Positions 1-7,973 of a stretch of 64,000 nt of DNA are shown piece by piece. The notes below the pieces were generated by a model that saw only the letters and a list, made by a program, of their open reading frames with translations, ran no database searches and was not told the DNA's origin. Source of the stretch: Hassallia sp050875635 (GTDB taxonomy: Bacteria; Cyanobacteriota; Cyanobacteriia; Cyanobacteriales; Nostocaceae). Both the position numbers and the translations under genes were made by a program. Each line of letters opens with the position of its first letter. Within the stretch, counting starts at the first letter, position 1. The stretch lies in the NCBI RefSeq assembly GCF_050875635.1, contig NZ_JBPAOH010000028.1:1-64000 (forward strand), written 5' to 3'.

Positions 1-357
1 TTTTAAGACGATTGCGTTGGTCTCTTAATCATACGCCCCGAAGTGCGCCGTCTTCTCCCTTACACCCTAACCATGCAACCCCACACCCTTCTTGTTGACA
101 GTCATTCTCATATTAGCTTACAACATAAGTGTGTCGATTATTATCCGGAGTTAAGCCTTAATACTTAAAAAAGTATTGCGACAAGATTTTTTGTCAAGCA
201 ATCATGAAGAAATCTTCAGTAAAAATCAATACTTAGAGAATATCGAGCTTGCGTTTGCCAATAATTAAAAAAAAGATTTAATTTGGGCAGAGAGTATTAA
301 CTTATACAAAAAAATATGTAATGATAAAATTCTGTACAATCAAACAAGGTTACTTTC
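1..357. other. Intergenic stretch at left edge
   Basis: No credible coding frame is visible in this AT-rich stretch. It is the upstream region of the PhyH-type dioxygenase gene and probably carries its promoter, but no clear sigma-70 pair could be fixed. Nothing else was recognised. Confidence 0.5.
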
Positions 358-1248
358 ATGTACATACTGGTTCAAAAAGCACGCAATCAAATAATAAGGA
401 AGTTAACGCAAATACCATTTGTGCAAGCTCAATATGAGCTTGTTTATCAGACAGCGGTGAACAAACATCTTGTCAATCTACCTGTTCTTTCAACAAGCGA
501 TCGCACTTTAGTCGAGACTATTAAACGTGATGGAGTAGCAATTACTTCATTATCAGCCTTAGGAATTCCTTCTAATCCTCGTTTTTTCCAGGTTGCGAAA
601 AAGCTGATGTCAGAAATACCAAAAAGTATTTCTGGTCAAAAAAACGAGTTTGTAGTTCATGCTACTTCTCAACAATTGATGGAGCATCCAGAGATTTTTT
701 GGTGGGGACTTGAACAACGTTTACTTAACATCGTCGAAAATTATCTTGGTTTACCAGTAGCCTATCAAGGCGTATTTTTTCGCAGAGATATCGCCAATGA
801 GGTAGCGATAAAGTCAAGACTGTGGCATATAGATATGGAAGATATAAAAGTCCTGAAAATTATTGTTTATTTAAATGATGTCAATGAAGATGCAGGTCCC
901 TTTCAATATATTCCCCAGTCTTTAACCTCAACAGTCGCTCGCTCTTTGAAATATCACTCTGGCTACATAAGAGACGAAACTATGCAACAAGCACTATCTC
1001 CATCAAATTGGAAATCATGCACGGGACTTGCTGGTACAGTAATTTTCGCTTCTACTGCTAGCATCTTCCATCGAGGAAAGATACCTGTAGCTGACGATAG
1101 ATTCACGGTCTTTTTTGATTACACTTCTAGACAACCAAAACAGCCATTCTACAACACATTGTCTCTGCCTAAACAAAATTTACTATCACTCGTGAATAAT
1201 CTTTCCAAAGCGCAAAAAAATTGTGTGTTTTGGCAACAACATAATTGA
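358..1248 (+). CDS. Phytanoyl-CoA dioxygenase (PhyH)-like 2OG-Fe(II) oxygenase
   Basis: The 296-residue protein looks like a PhyH-family non-haem iron dioxygenase. A His-x-Asp motif (WHIDMED) lies near residue 160, followed by a glycine/proline turn (NEDAGPFQYIP). A distal His lies in FHRGKIP near residue 240, and Arg residues that could bind 2-oxoglutarate follow it. Members hydroxylate small molecules or lipids; the substrate here cannot be read from sequence. The gene stands alone: the next gene is convergent on the minus strand with only about 40 bases between the ends. The ATG is preceded by a weak AAGG element. No signal peptide or membrane segment is visible, so it is probably cytosolic. 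Confidence 0.7.
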   Translation: MYILVQKARNQIIRKLTQIPFVQAQYELVYQTAVNKHLVNLPVLSTSDRTLVETIKRDGVAITSLSALGIPSNPRFFQVAKKLMSEIPKSISGQKNEFVVHATSQQLMEHPEIFWWGLEQRLLNIVENYLGLPVAYQGVFFRRDIANEVAIKSRLWHIDMEDIKVLKIIVYLNDVNEDAGPFQYIPQSLTSTVARSLKYHSGYIRDETMQQALSPSNWKSCTGLAGTVIFASTASIFHRGKIPVADDRFTVFFDYTSRQPKQPFYNTLSLPKQNLLSLVNNLSKAQKNCVFWQQHN

Positions 1249-1287
1249 TAAGATTTGAGTAACAAATAGTGTGTTCCCTTTCTCTTA

Positions 1288-2166
1288 TTACCGCAAATAA
1301 AACAGCAATGCAATTCCCGCGATCGCGATGACCGCACCAGCGATCGCCCGAAAGCTGACTTTCTCACCCATGCAAATCGCCAAAGGCATGATAAACAGCG
1401 GACTTGTCTGCAACAAAGTTAAAGCAATTCCCACCTCAGTATATTTAATTGCCGTCTGCTGCAACCAAATACCTAAATAAGTTCCGCAAAATGCAGCAAA
1501 ACAAGTTGCTAAAATTACTCGCGTTGATTGCAACTCAGACAAAATTATCCTACCCCGACGCCAAGATAACCATACTAACGGTAAGAGAATCAACACCCCT
1601 GCAATCAACCGAAACAAAGATGCCCACAAAGGTGGAATGCTGGTATTGGCAAGTGCTGCACGAGAAAGAACACCCCCAATTGCATTGGCGATCGCTGCTA
1701 ATAAACCAAAGCCGATTCCTCTTAATAGTTGCGTTGAGGAATTACCGCTGCTATCCGGCAATCTTTCAGTCACCACCCAAGCAACTCCGATAATAGTAAG
1801 CAAAATACCGCACCAAGCATTCACACTCAGCTTTTCTTGAAGAAAAATCTGCGCGATTATTGCCGTCATTGGTGGCGCCAGAGTTCCCATAAGTAAGGTA
1901 CGACGCGCACCGAAAGAATTTATCGCCGCAAGAAAGGCTAAATCGCCCAAACCAATACCAACAATGCCGCTGAGTAATAATAGACTTAGGGGAACAATTG
2001 TCAAGATTGGGAAAAATTCTCTCCGCACAAAAATCGTGATTGTCAGCAAAGCGATCGCAATTATCCCTTTGAGTAAGTTCAGTTGCAGTGGCGGAATACG
2101 TTGTCCCAAACGCCCATACACCACCGAAGCTACAGCCCAAAAACCAGCCGCCAACAAAGCTGCCAC
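1288..2166 (-). CDS. EamA/DMT-superfamily transporter
   Basis: This 292-residue protein is almost entirely hydrophobic, with about ten predicted membrane helices arranged as two EamA repeats (roughly residues 1-140 and 150-290). It begins with AALLAAGFWAVASVVYGRLG, the usual first helix of drug/metabolite exporters. Conserved family features include the Pro/Gly-rich ends of helices and the second-repeat start GIGFGLLAAIANAIGG. It probably exports or exchanges a small metabolite across the inner membrane; the substrate is unknown. It is divergent from the small gene at 2374, and the roughly 200 bases between them hold a CIRCE-like palindrome. Confidence 0.8.
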   Translation of the reverse strand: MAALLAAGFWAVASVVYGRLGQRIPPLQLNLLKGIIAIALLTITIFVRREFFPILTIVPLSLLLLSGIVGIGLGDLAFLAAINSFGARRTLLMGTLAPPMTAIIAQIFLQEKLSVNAWCGILLTIIGVAWVVTERLPDSSGNSSTQLLRGIGFGLLAAIANAIGGVLSRAALANTSIPPLWASLFRLIAGVLILLPLVWLSWRRGRIILSELQSTRVILATCFAAFCGTYLGIWLQQTAIKYTEVGIALTLLQTSPLFIMPLAICMGEKVSFRAIAGAVIAIAGIALLFYLR

Positions 2167-2245
2167 TTCACCTTTAAAAAAATATTAAAAATAATCTGCA
2201 CCCCTTTGTTTAATGCCTAAAACTATTTAATAATACCTCAAAACA

Positions 2246-2272
2246 TTAGCACTCATCAGCTTTAAGTGCTAA
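2246..2272 (+). promoter_or_regulatory. CIRCE-like operator (HrcA site)
   Basis: The arms TTAGCACTC and AAGTGCTAA are separated by exactly 9 bases. This matches the CIRCE consensus TTAGCACTC-N9-GAGTGCTAA except at one base of the right arm. It lies about 100 bases upstream of the gene at 2374 and about 80 bases upstream of the divergent transporter. Flanking ACCTC and GAGGT blocks extend the symmetry, so a plain RNA hairpin is an alternative. CIRCE is the operator of the HrcA heat-shock repressor in cyanobacterial groESL genes. Confidence 0.6.
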
Positions 2273-2373
2273 TTTTCGAGGTAATTTTAATACCTTAGAT
2301 ATAGAGAAATATTTAACTATTTTCAGCGATAATATTTTGTATCCTCAAAATAATAAACACCAGGACAACTGCA

Positions 2374-2721
2374 ATGAAGTACTCTTTTGATATTGTAGGT
2401 GTATCTCCTGTTTTGCAATTTTTTAATCATCAACAGATTTGCCAAAAACCACAACACCAAGGGGTAGAATATATAGGAACGCATAAATGTACCCTTGATG
2501 CGTTGATCGAGTCTGTAGAACCCGTTCCGCCTAAATGGAATTGGGATTTAGATCAAGTAGTAGATACGGTGATTCAGTTTTGGTTGAACAATTCAGACAG
2601 TATTGGCTATTGGAAATCGCGTTTAACTGATGCTGGCAGCGATAATTTACTAGTGGCAAGAATTGCCGATATCAAAGCTTTACAATCGGAATTTGAATCT
2701 TTGCTAGGTAAAAATTGGTAA
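2374..2721 (+). CDS. Hypothetical protein downstream of a CIRCE-like site
   Basis: The 115-residue soluble protein was not recognised. It has no signal peptide, no membrane segment and no motif I can name. Its middle is rich in Trp and acidic residues (PKWNWDLDQVVDTVIQFWLNN) and it ends in a likely amphipathic helix (IKALQSEFESLLG). Its reading frame and codon use are like neighbouring genes, so it is probably real. A CIRCE-like inverted repeat sits about 100 bases upstream, which would suggest heat-shock control by HrcA if functional. It stands alone; the next gene starts 125 bases downstream. Confidence 0.55.
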   Translation: MKYSFDIVGVSPVLQFFNHQQICQKPQHQGVEYIGTHKCTLDALIESVEPVPPKWNWDLDQVVDTVIQFWLNNSDSIGYWKSRLTDAGSDNLLVARIADIKALQSEFESLLGKNW

Positions 2722-2846
2722 TCATAGCGTTGCTAAACAAAACGCTCTTAGAGTTAAGATAACTGCGTAGGCGTACCCGCCCAACCTAGGCATCGCTCCC
2801 TTTTGTCCGATACAATCGAAGCACCCTCAGACTAAAAAACACTGTT

Positions 2847-3422
2847 ATGAGCCAAGCTGCAAGCGGTGTTCGCTGGACAATTCAAGATGTTGCAGCGTTA
2901 CCCGATAACGAATGGATTCGTTATGAAATTATTGACGGAGAATTGTTTGTGACGCGATCGCCTCATCATAAACATCAGCAGGTTACGGGTCGCATCTTTG
3001 CCGTCTTAGATAATTGGTCTGTGTCGAGTGGTTTAGGAGAAGCCTCGATTATGCCAGGGCTAATCTTTTCAGACTCCGATAATGTGGCTCCCGATGTGGT
3101 GTGGGTGAGTTATGAGCGGTTGGCGCAAATTCAGGATGAAGCGGGGCATTTTCGAGGAGCACCAGAATTGGTAGTAGAAGTGCTATCATTGGGAAAAGCG
3201 AATGAAGATCGAGACCGATTAGCCAAGTTGAAACTGTATTCTGTTCAGGGAGTGCAGGAATATTGGATTGTCGATCGCATTGCTCAACGAATTGAAGTCT
3301 ATCGACAAGACAATGCTCAGTTAAAACAGGTAACGACGTTGCTGATTGATGATGCGATCGCGTCGCCGTTGCTACCCAATTTTGTCTGTGAAGTAGCGCG
3401 TCTTTTCGTGTCACGCAGCTAA
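2847..3422 (+). CDS. Uma2 family (DUF820) putative endonuclease
   Basis: The 191-residue protein has the Uma2/DUF820 fold typical of cyanobacterial families with many copies. The markers are the N-terminal YEIIDGELFVTRSP, the PD-(D/E)xK-like core with PDVVWVS and ELVVEVLS, and the EYWIVD strand followed by the short terminal region. The acidic residues in those two core motifs are the expected metal ligands. The family is related to restriction-endonuclease-like nucleases, but its biological role is not established. Three more family members lie in this window (18348, 19107 and a broken copy near 51.2 kb). No partner gene is adjacent. Confidence 0.85.
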   Translation: MSQAASGVRWTIQDVAALPDNEWIRYEIIDGELFVTRSPHHKHQQVTGRIFAVLDNWSVSSGLGEASIMPGLIFSDSDNVAPDVVWVSYERLAQIQDEAGHFRGAPELVVEVLSLGKANEDRDRLAKLKLYSVQGVQEYWIVDRIAQRIEVYRQDNAQLKQVTTLLIDDAIASPLLPNFVCEVARLFVSRS

Positions 3423-3972
3423 GGGCGATCGCTTTTCTTTTTGCTGAATTTGCTCAAATCGTCCTTTGGAATAACTTGTGTGTATGAAGAACAAGCGCGA
3501 TTATTCCACCCTCACCCATCCACCCTCGTGATATCTCAGCCGTAAGTCGTCAATATTGTCAAAGTAGTAAAAACTTTAATTGAGTTTTTCACTTTTTATA
3601 TAAGAAAATCACCTCCTTTTACCTTCACTCTTAGAAGTTGCTATCAACCTCAGTACGAATGACGAAGTTCCGGCATTGTAGCCTGAATTAATTGTGATGC
3701 CCTAGAACTATTAACCGTATATATTGTTATAAATGTTACTAATCATTTTACGTGAAAAGGATTAAACATTTTTCTTGGGATGTTCTCATTGAAAGCCGCA
3801 CCTCGATGTTAAAGTTTTCGGCAAATCAATTATTAAAGTGGCGAGGGCACTGTTGACAATCTAGAATTACTGTGATATCCAAGTGGGAGCATCATTTAAA
3901 AAGGCGTTAGTCCATCCCCGCCAAGAGACTTACTAACGCCCTTGACTAAAACACATAAGGATAACATATATC
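3423..3972. other. 550-base intergenic region
   Basis: No open frame of interest lies here. The only structure seen is a strong inverted repeat near the right end (3901-3943), described separately. The rest is AT-rich sequence presumably holding the promoter of the 78-residue gene at 3973. Confidence 0.5.
3901..3943 (+). promoter_or_regulatory. Stem-loop in leader of the 78-residue gene
   Basis: The arms GGCGTTAGT (3903-3911) and ACTAACGCC (3932-3940) form a perfect 9-bp stem around a 20-base loop. It ends 30 bases before the ATG at 3973 and has no following T-run, so it looks like a leader hairpin or operator rather than a terminator. Confidence 0.45.
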
Positions 3973-4209
3973 ATGCCACAAAACAGAGATTACAGCGATT
4001 CCGTCTCTCCTTCTGGTGCGATCGCTTACAAAAAGCGTCTTAGTTCTTGGGCTGTTGCTCGTTTGCTTCCCGATACGCAACAAGAAATTATCGCTCGATT
4101 CCGCAATCAGTCTGATGCAGAAGGTCATTTGCGGCTTTTACGCCAACTCACACCTGATGTCAGCTTGATGGTAGTTTTTGATTGTCAGAGAAACGAAGCT
4201 GTAGTTTGA
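3973..4209 (+). CDS. Small conserved cyanobacterial-type hypothetical protein
   Basis: This 78-residue soluble protein begins MPQNRDYSDSVSPSGAIAYK and contains a helix-forming middle (NQSDAEGHLRLLRQLTP). Similar small proteins of this character are common in cyanobacteria, but I cannot assign a function. AAGGATAAC precedes the ATG and supplies a plausible ribosome binding site. A stable stem-loop lies 30 bases upstream, which may regulate expression. No membrane segment is visible. Confidence 0.6.
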   Translation: MPQNRDYSDSVSPSGAIAYKKRLSSWAVARLLPDTQQEIIARFRNQSDAEGHLRLLRQLTPDVSLMVVFDCQRNEAVV

Positions 4210-4457
4210 ACTTTTGTGTAAGAACGTACATCTACTGATTAGTAATAAAACGTAACAAGAAGTGGTTTTAAATATCTATCCCTGGATGTTTGACTTTAAG
4301 CCGCTGTACCGGAAAAAGAACGGCAAAGAATGCACTCTGGTTTCCCATACCACTTTGCTGTTGTCATGGCGGAGAACTACGTTAGACTTTTGTTGAAAGC
4401 GTGCTAAAAGTAGTCTGAGGGTCAGTTGACCCTCACGACGCACTTTAGTATTAACTT

Positions 4458-5030
4458 TTACGAACAAAACAAAGTATCGCGGGTATTCCGTCCGGTTGTG
4501 GGATTTGTACCTTTAGCGATTTTGCAAAGCTTGTCTTGCTCATCCCGACGCAGCAGCACATCAGTAAAATCTGCCCCGTCAATAATCGCACCATCAAACC
4601 TAGCGCTAGCAGCAAACGCACCTTCTAATACTGCATTTGTCAAATTCGCTTTTATCAAACGAGCTGAGTCTAGAGTCGCATTTGAGAGATCGGCACCCTC
4701 TAAATTTACCGACTCTAGATTTGCCGCAAAAAAGCTGACACCGCGCAAATTAGAATGGCTGAAGTTGCTAGAGCGAAGATTAGCTTTAGTAAAGCTAGAA
4801 TCTGTTAAATCACGTCCTGAGAAATCAGCTTCGAGCAGAATTTCTTTGTTATATTCCAGTGCGAAAGCGTTTGGCACAGAATAGAAAGATGCTGCGATCG
4901 AAACTGATAGCCAAAACAATAAACTGAGTATGCTTGCCCAAATGCGATTTACTGTTTTACCCTGCAACCCTAGCTGAGTTGGAGATTTCGTAAAAGCAAT
5001 TGTTAGGCGATCGCATAAGATAGAATTCAT
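4458..5030 (-). CDS. Lumenal/periplasmic pentapeptide-repeat protein
   Basis: From the ATG at 5030 the protein has 190 residues. A hydrophobic stretch near residues 28-55 ending in PNAFALE looks like a signal peptide. It is followed by about 16 A(D/N)LxX pentapeptide repeats (ADFSGRDLTDSSFTKANLRS and onward), which form a right-handed beta-helix. The C-terminal tail (DEQDKLCKIAKGTNPTTGRNT) contains a Cys and resembles the tail of thylakoid-lumen pentapeptide proteins. An in-frame ATG at 5063 would overlap the divergent yraN start at 5045 by 19 bases, so the downstream start is preferred. Function is unknown; membrane or lumen association is inferred. Confidence 0.75.
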   Translation of the reverse strand: MNSILCDRLTIAFTKSPTQLGLQGKTVNRIWASILSLLFWLSVSIAASFYSVPNAFALEYNKEILLEADFSGRDLTDSSFTKANLRSSNFSHSNLRGVSFFAANLESVNLEGADLSNATLDSARLIKANLTNAVLEGAFAASARFDGAIIDGADFTDVLLRRDEQDKLCKIAKGTNPTTGRNTRDTLFCS

Positions 5031-5044
5031 GCTATTTTTAGCCA

Positions 5045-5539
5045 ATGGCGAATCGGACTTCATCTCATTATCCCGATATCGGTACTTTAGGAGAAGACCT
5101 AGTAGCGCAATGGTTACAATCTAATTGTTGGATTGTTCTCCACCGTCGCTTTTCTTGTCGCTGGGGAGAAATTGACATCATTGCCCAATTTGAAGACGGG
5201 AAACCAGATAACTCAATGCTGGCATTTATTGAAGTCAAAACTCGCAGTTGTGGTAATTGGGATGCAGGGGGAAGAAGCGCTATCACCCGACAAAAGCAAG
5301 CAAAACTCTTTAGTACAGCGCAGATGTTTTTATCAGAGTATCCTGAGAAAGCGGATTATCCTTGCCGATTTGATGTTGCTATAGTACAATGTCAACGAAT
5401 ATCAAAAAAACTGCGTGCGGTTATGGCTAGCTCCGAAGTTCTAGCTAGTTCCGAATATGGGGTATATCACTTAACGCTGCAAGAATACATTCCAGGAGCT
5501 TTCGATGTCAATGACCAGCCCCTTCGGGGCAGGGAGTAG
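5045..5539 (+). CDS. YraN/UPF0102 family nuclease-like protein
   Basis: The 164-residue protein carries the UPF0102 pattern: GTLGEDLVAQWLQ at the N terminus, then RRFSCRWGEIDIIAQ and FIEVKTRS. The Glu-Asp-Glu-x-Lys set is typical of Holliday-junction-resolvase-like PD-(D/E)xK folds. Later come KQAKLFSTAQMFL and CRFDVAIVQ. The family's cellular role is not settled. About 40 residues (VMASSEVLASSEYGV and surroundings) contain a small internal repeat. The gene diverges from the pentapeptide gene with almost no gap, so their promoters must overlap coding sequence. Confidence 0.85.
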   Translation: MANRTSSHYPDIGTLGEDLVAQWLQSNCWIVLHRRFSCRWGEIDIIAQFEDGKPDNSMLAFIEVKTRSCGNWDAGGRSAITRQKQAKLFSTAQMFLSEYPEKADYPCRFDVAIVQCQRISKKLRAVMASSEVLASSEYGVYHLTLQEYIPGAFDVNDQPLRGRE

Positions 5540-5755
5540 GGTGTGGGGTGTCGGGTGTAGGGAAGAAAAAGCCCCGGAAAGCGCAGCGTCTCCGCGATTG
5601 AGAAGCTTGGGTACAGAGCAAGTACTTTTAAGTATGTAAAAATAAAAAATGTATTTTTAGGCACTACGTACGAAAAATACAGTGTCCGGGAAGTGAAACC
5701 CCTGATTTTAATTATGGGGTTCCCTACACCCCACACCCTACCCCCTACACCCCTT
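5540..5755. repeat. Paired GTGTAGGG-type short tandem repeats
   Basis: A G-rich run of GGGTGTGGGGTGTCGGGTGT type follows yraN (5539-5562). Its complement, a run of CCCTACACCCCACACC type, lies at 5722-5755. The two arms can pair around a roughly 160-base loop that has no credible gene. This is the heptanucleotide-like short tandem repeat pattern common in Nostocales intergenic regions. Confidence 0.55.
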
Positions 5756-5847
5756 CATGGTGGCTGCAATAGCTAATGGCTAATAGCTTTTCCAATGTTC
5801 AGCTATTAGCCACAATCATTCGCTTGGGTTAATTTAGTAATATGGAA

Positions 5848-6261
5848 TTACGCTAACGTTTCCGGACAGTAGCCCAGTCCCCGGACAAACTGTTGTCTAA
5901 ACGCTTCAATTTCTTCTTTCTCTGGATTTCCATGAGAAACTATCGCTACTTGGTAGCGACGCATCACATCAACAGGACACTGCCCTGCTTCCAAACTCCA
6001 AAGTGCCATTTGCACTCGCATTGGTGGGTCGTAACTAATTCCTAATTCATTTAAGAAAGCCCGAAAATCGCCATCTTCTTGGGGTGTAACATTACCTTTT
6101 AGTTTGACCCTAACCACCCAGCCATCAATCTGATGAATGACAGTGACGAATGAAACAGGTGTCTGGGGTCTGCCGTGCAGGTGCTGAACCACCCTTAGAG
6201 TTAAACTGGCATTTGCCAGGTAATACAAATATTCCATCTTGGTGCTTGGGATCAAAACCAA
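5848..6261 (-). CDS. Conserved hypothetical protein (paralogue of gene at 50432)
   Basis: The protein of up to 137 residues is closely similar over its whole length to the product at 50432: EYLYYLANASLT, RAFLNELGISYDP, MRRYQVAIVSHG and LGYCPETL all have near-identical counterparts. I do not recognise the family. It is soluble and mixed alpha/beta, with one Cys in each of the shared GQCPV and GYCP motifs. The first usable start is a TTG at 6261, which gives the best alignment with the paralogue; ATG at 6237 is the alternative. It diverges from queA, and a hairpin lies between the two. Confidence 0.7.
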   Translation of the reverse strand: MVLIPSTKMEYLYYLANASLTLRVVQHLHGRPQTPVSFVTVIHQIDGWVVRVKLKGNVTPQEDGDFRAFLNELGISYDPPMRVQMALWSLEAGQCPVDVMRRYQVAIVSHGNPEKEEIEAFRQQFVRGLGYCPETLA

Positions 6262-6303
6262 TCATACATTTCTATATTTATAGATAGACCGGACTGTTGA
6301 CTA

Positions 6304-6341
6304 GGGTAAAAGCCCCCGTTTTTCGATGGGGAGGTTTACCC
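6304..6341. repeat. Inverted repeat between divergent genes
   Basis: GGGTAAA (6304-6310) pairs with TTTACCC (6335-6341). Inside it, CCCCC pairs with GGGG around a T-rich loop. It lies upstream of both the minus-strand gene ending its 5' side at 6261 and queA. It could be an operator, a short mobile-element end or a structured leader. Confidence 0.4.
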
Positions 6342-6469
6342 AATTTTTATATTGTTGTTTACGTGTTACCTAATAGTATCCATCGTAAAATCTAGGGGTG
6401 AAATTAAGCGATCGCTTTTAATAAAAGAAAATTAAAACCAGCTTTATTATTGAAACTCTCTTTAGATAG

Positions 6470-7786
6470 ATGCACTCCATACCCGCACTAGCCAACATGA
6501 ATGCAACTCCTAGCCAGGAACCACAAAACATTGAATTAGATCGTTCATTAGCTGGGTATGACTATGAATTACCTCAAGAACTGATTGCTCAAAATCCAGC
6601 ACTTCCTAGAGATACCTCCCGGCTTTTATTAGTAAATTCTCCTAGCACAGGCAAATATTCAGCACCCTTGCACCACATATTCCGTGATTTACCGGAGCTA
6701 TTACGGTCAGGGGATTTGCTAGTGATGAATAATACGCGGGTTTTGCCAGCGCGGTTGTATGGTCGTAAATCCACTGGCGCAGAAATAGAAGTATTGTTAT
6801 TAGAAGAACGACGCCACAACTGTTGGTTAGCTTTAGTCAAGCCAGGAAAACGCTTCAAAGTGGGTGCTTCGATTGTTTTTGCAGCAAGGGGAGTGGAGGG
6901 AGTGGGGGAGTGGGGGAGTGGGGGAGTGGGGGAGTGGGGGAATGGGGGAGTGGGGGAGTGGGGGACAAGAAAGACAAGGGGGACAAGGGGACAAGGGGAA
7001 ATTTCTTCCCCGACTTCCCCTACTTCCCCTGCTTCCCCATCCCCCCCCTCTCCCTCTCCCCCCATCCCCCCCTCCTCCTCCCTCACTGCTACGGTTCTGG
7101 AGACGGATGAAGCAACTGGGGGACGTTTGTTGCAATTTGATTTGCCAGAGGGAGTTTCTTTAGTGGAATTGTTGGATGTGTATGGTGAAGTACCTTTGCC
7201 ACCTTACATTACACAATCCAAAGCCGAAAGCGAACAATATCAAACAGTTTATGCTCAACATCCAGGAGCGATCGCAGCTCCGACGGCTGGGCTACATTTT
7301 ACACCGGACTTATTGCAGCGGTTGGGCGATCACGGCATTAATCAAGCTTTTGTGACTTTGCATGTAGGCGTGGGTACGTTTCGCCCAGTGGAAGTGGAGA
7401 ATGTTAGTACTCACAAAATGCATGAAGAATGGATTTCAGTCCCCCCGGAAACAGTAGAGCAAATTCGCGCTACCAAAGCATCCGGCGGTCGGATTATTGC
7501 TGTGGGAACAACAGTAACCCGTGCTTTAGAAGGAGCGGCTAAATCTGGCAATTTGCAGCCATTTTCCGGCAAGACAGACTTATTTATTTATCCAGGCTAT
7601 GAATGGCGAGTAGTTGATGGTTTGATTACCAATTTTCATTTGCCGCGTTCTAGTTTGCTGATGCTGGTGAGTGCTTTAATTGGTCGGGAAAGATTGTTAA
7701 ATATATATCAGCAAGCGATCGCTTCTCGATATCGCTTTTATTCCTTCGGTGATGCAATGCTCATTTTGCCGGAAGCAAGAAATTAG
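6470..7786 (+). CDS. queA: S-adenosylmethionine:tRNA ribosyltransferase-isomerase with low-complexity insert
   Basis: QueA transfers and isomerises the ribosyl part of SAM onto 7-deazaguanine-modified tRNA to make epoxyqueuosine. Family markers are LAGYDYELPQELIAQNPA, RDTSRLL, MNNTRVLPARL, HPGAIAAPTAGLHFT, HVGVGTFRPV and NFHLPRSSLLMLVSALIG. The protein has 438 residues, against about 350-360 for the family. The excess is mostly a block at about residues 140-205, encoded by an AGTGGGGG octamer array followed by C-rich repeats (6887-7084). It reads as VGEWGSGG repeats followed by Pro/Ser-rich sequence. The frame is preserved on both sides. A second ATG at 6497 is also possible as start. Confidence 0.92.
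   Translation: MHSIPALANMNATPSQEPQNIELDRSLAGYDYELPQELIAQNPALPRDTSRLLLVNSPSTGKYSAPLHHIFRDLPELLRSGDLLVMNNTRVLPARLYGRKSTGAEIEVLLLEERRHNCWLALVKPGKRFKVGASIVFAARGVEGVGEWGSGGVGEWGNGGVGEWGTRKTRGTRGQGEISSPTSPTSPASPSPPSPSPPIPPSSSLTATVLETDEATGGRLLQFDLPEGVSLVELLDVYGEVPLPPYITQSKAESEQYQTVYAQHPGAIAAPTAGLHFTPDLLQRLGDHGINQAFVTLHVGVGTFRPVEVENVSTHKMHEEWISVPPETVEQIRATKASGGRIIAVGTTVTRALEGAAKSGNLQPFSGKTDLFIYPGYEWRVVDGLITNFHLPRSSLLMLVSALIGRERLLNIYQQAIASRYRFYSFGDAMLILPEARN
6887..7084 (+). repeat. In-frame octamer tandem repeat inside queA
   Basis: Eight tandem AGTGGGGG units (one variant, AATGGGGG) run from 6901 to 6964. Next come GACAAGGG-type units to about 7000, then C-rich runs to 7084 that are roughly complementary to the first part. 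The block could fold as a long hairpin. It closely resembles the array in the helicase gene at 48647-48800. Confidence 0.85.
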
Positions 7787-7904
7787 GGAATTGGGAATTG
7801 GGCATTGGGCATTGGGCAATGGGCAATGGAAATAAAAAGAAGCGATCGCGTATTTCACAAAGGACTATGCCCGATGCCCGATGCCCGATGCCCCATGCCC
7901 GATG
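7786..7904. repeat. Short tandem repeats TTGGGCA / ATGCCCG
   Basis: Heptamers of TTGGGCA and TTGGGAA type run at 7787-7830, and ATGCCCG heptamers at 7867-7904. The two arms are complementary, giving a possible hairpin between queA and the TPR gene. An ATG inside the second arm opens a longer frame for the TPR gene but is unlikely to be its start. Confidence 0.75.
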
Positions 7905-7973
7905 TTAATTTTCTCTTTTCTGGTGGGTACTCTGACTTATAAGCCTTTAACAATAAGTGCAGGTATACCATTC

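Noticed and set aside
358..1248. PhyH-type oxygenase as part of the lanthipeptide pathway
   Set aside because: It is over 35 kb from the operon and has no linked genes.
6887..7084. Possible CRISPR-like array in the regularly spaced repeats of queA and elsewhere
   Set aside because: The units are 7-16 bases with no unique spacers, so they are short tandem repeats, not CRISPR.
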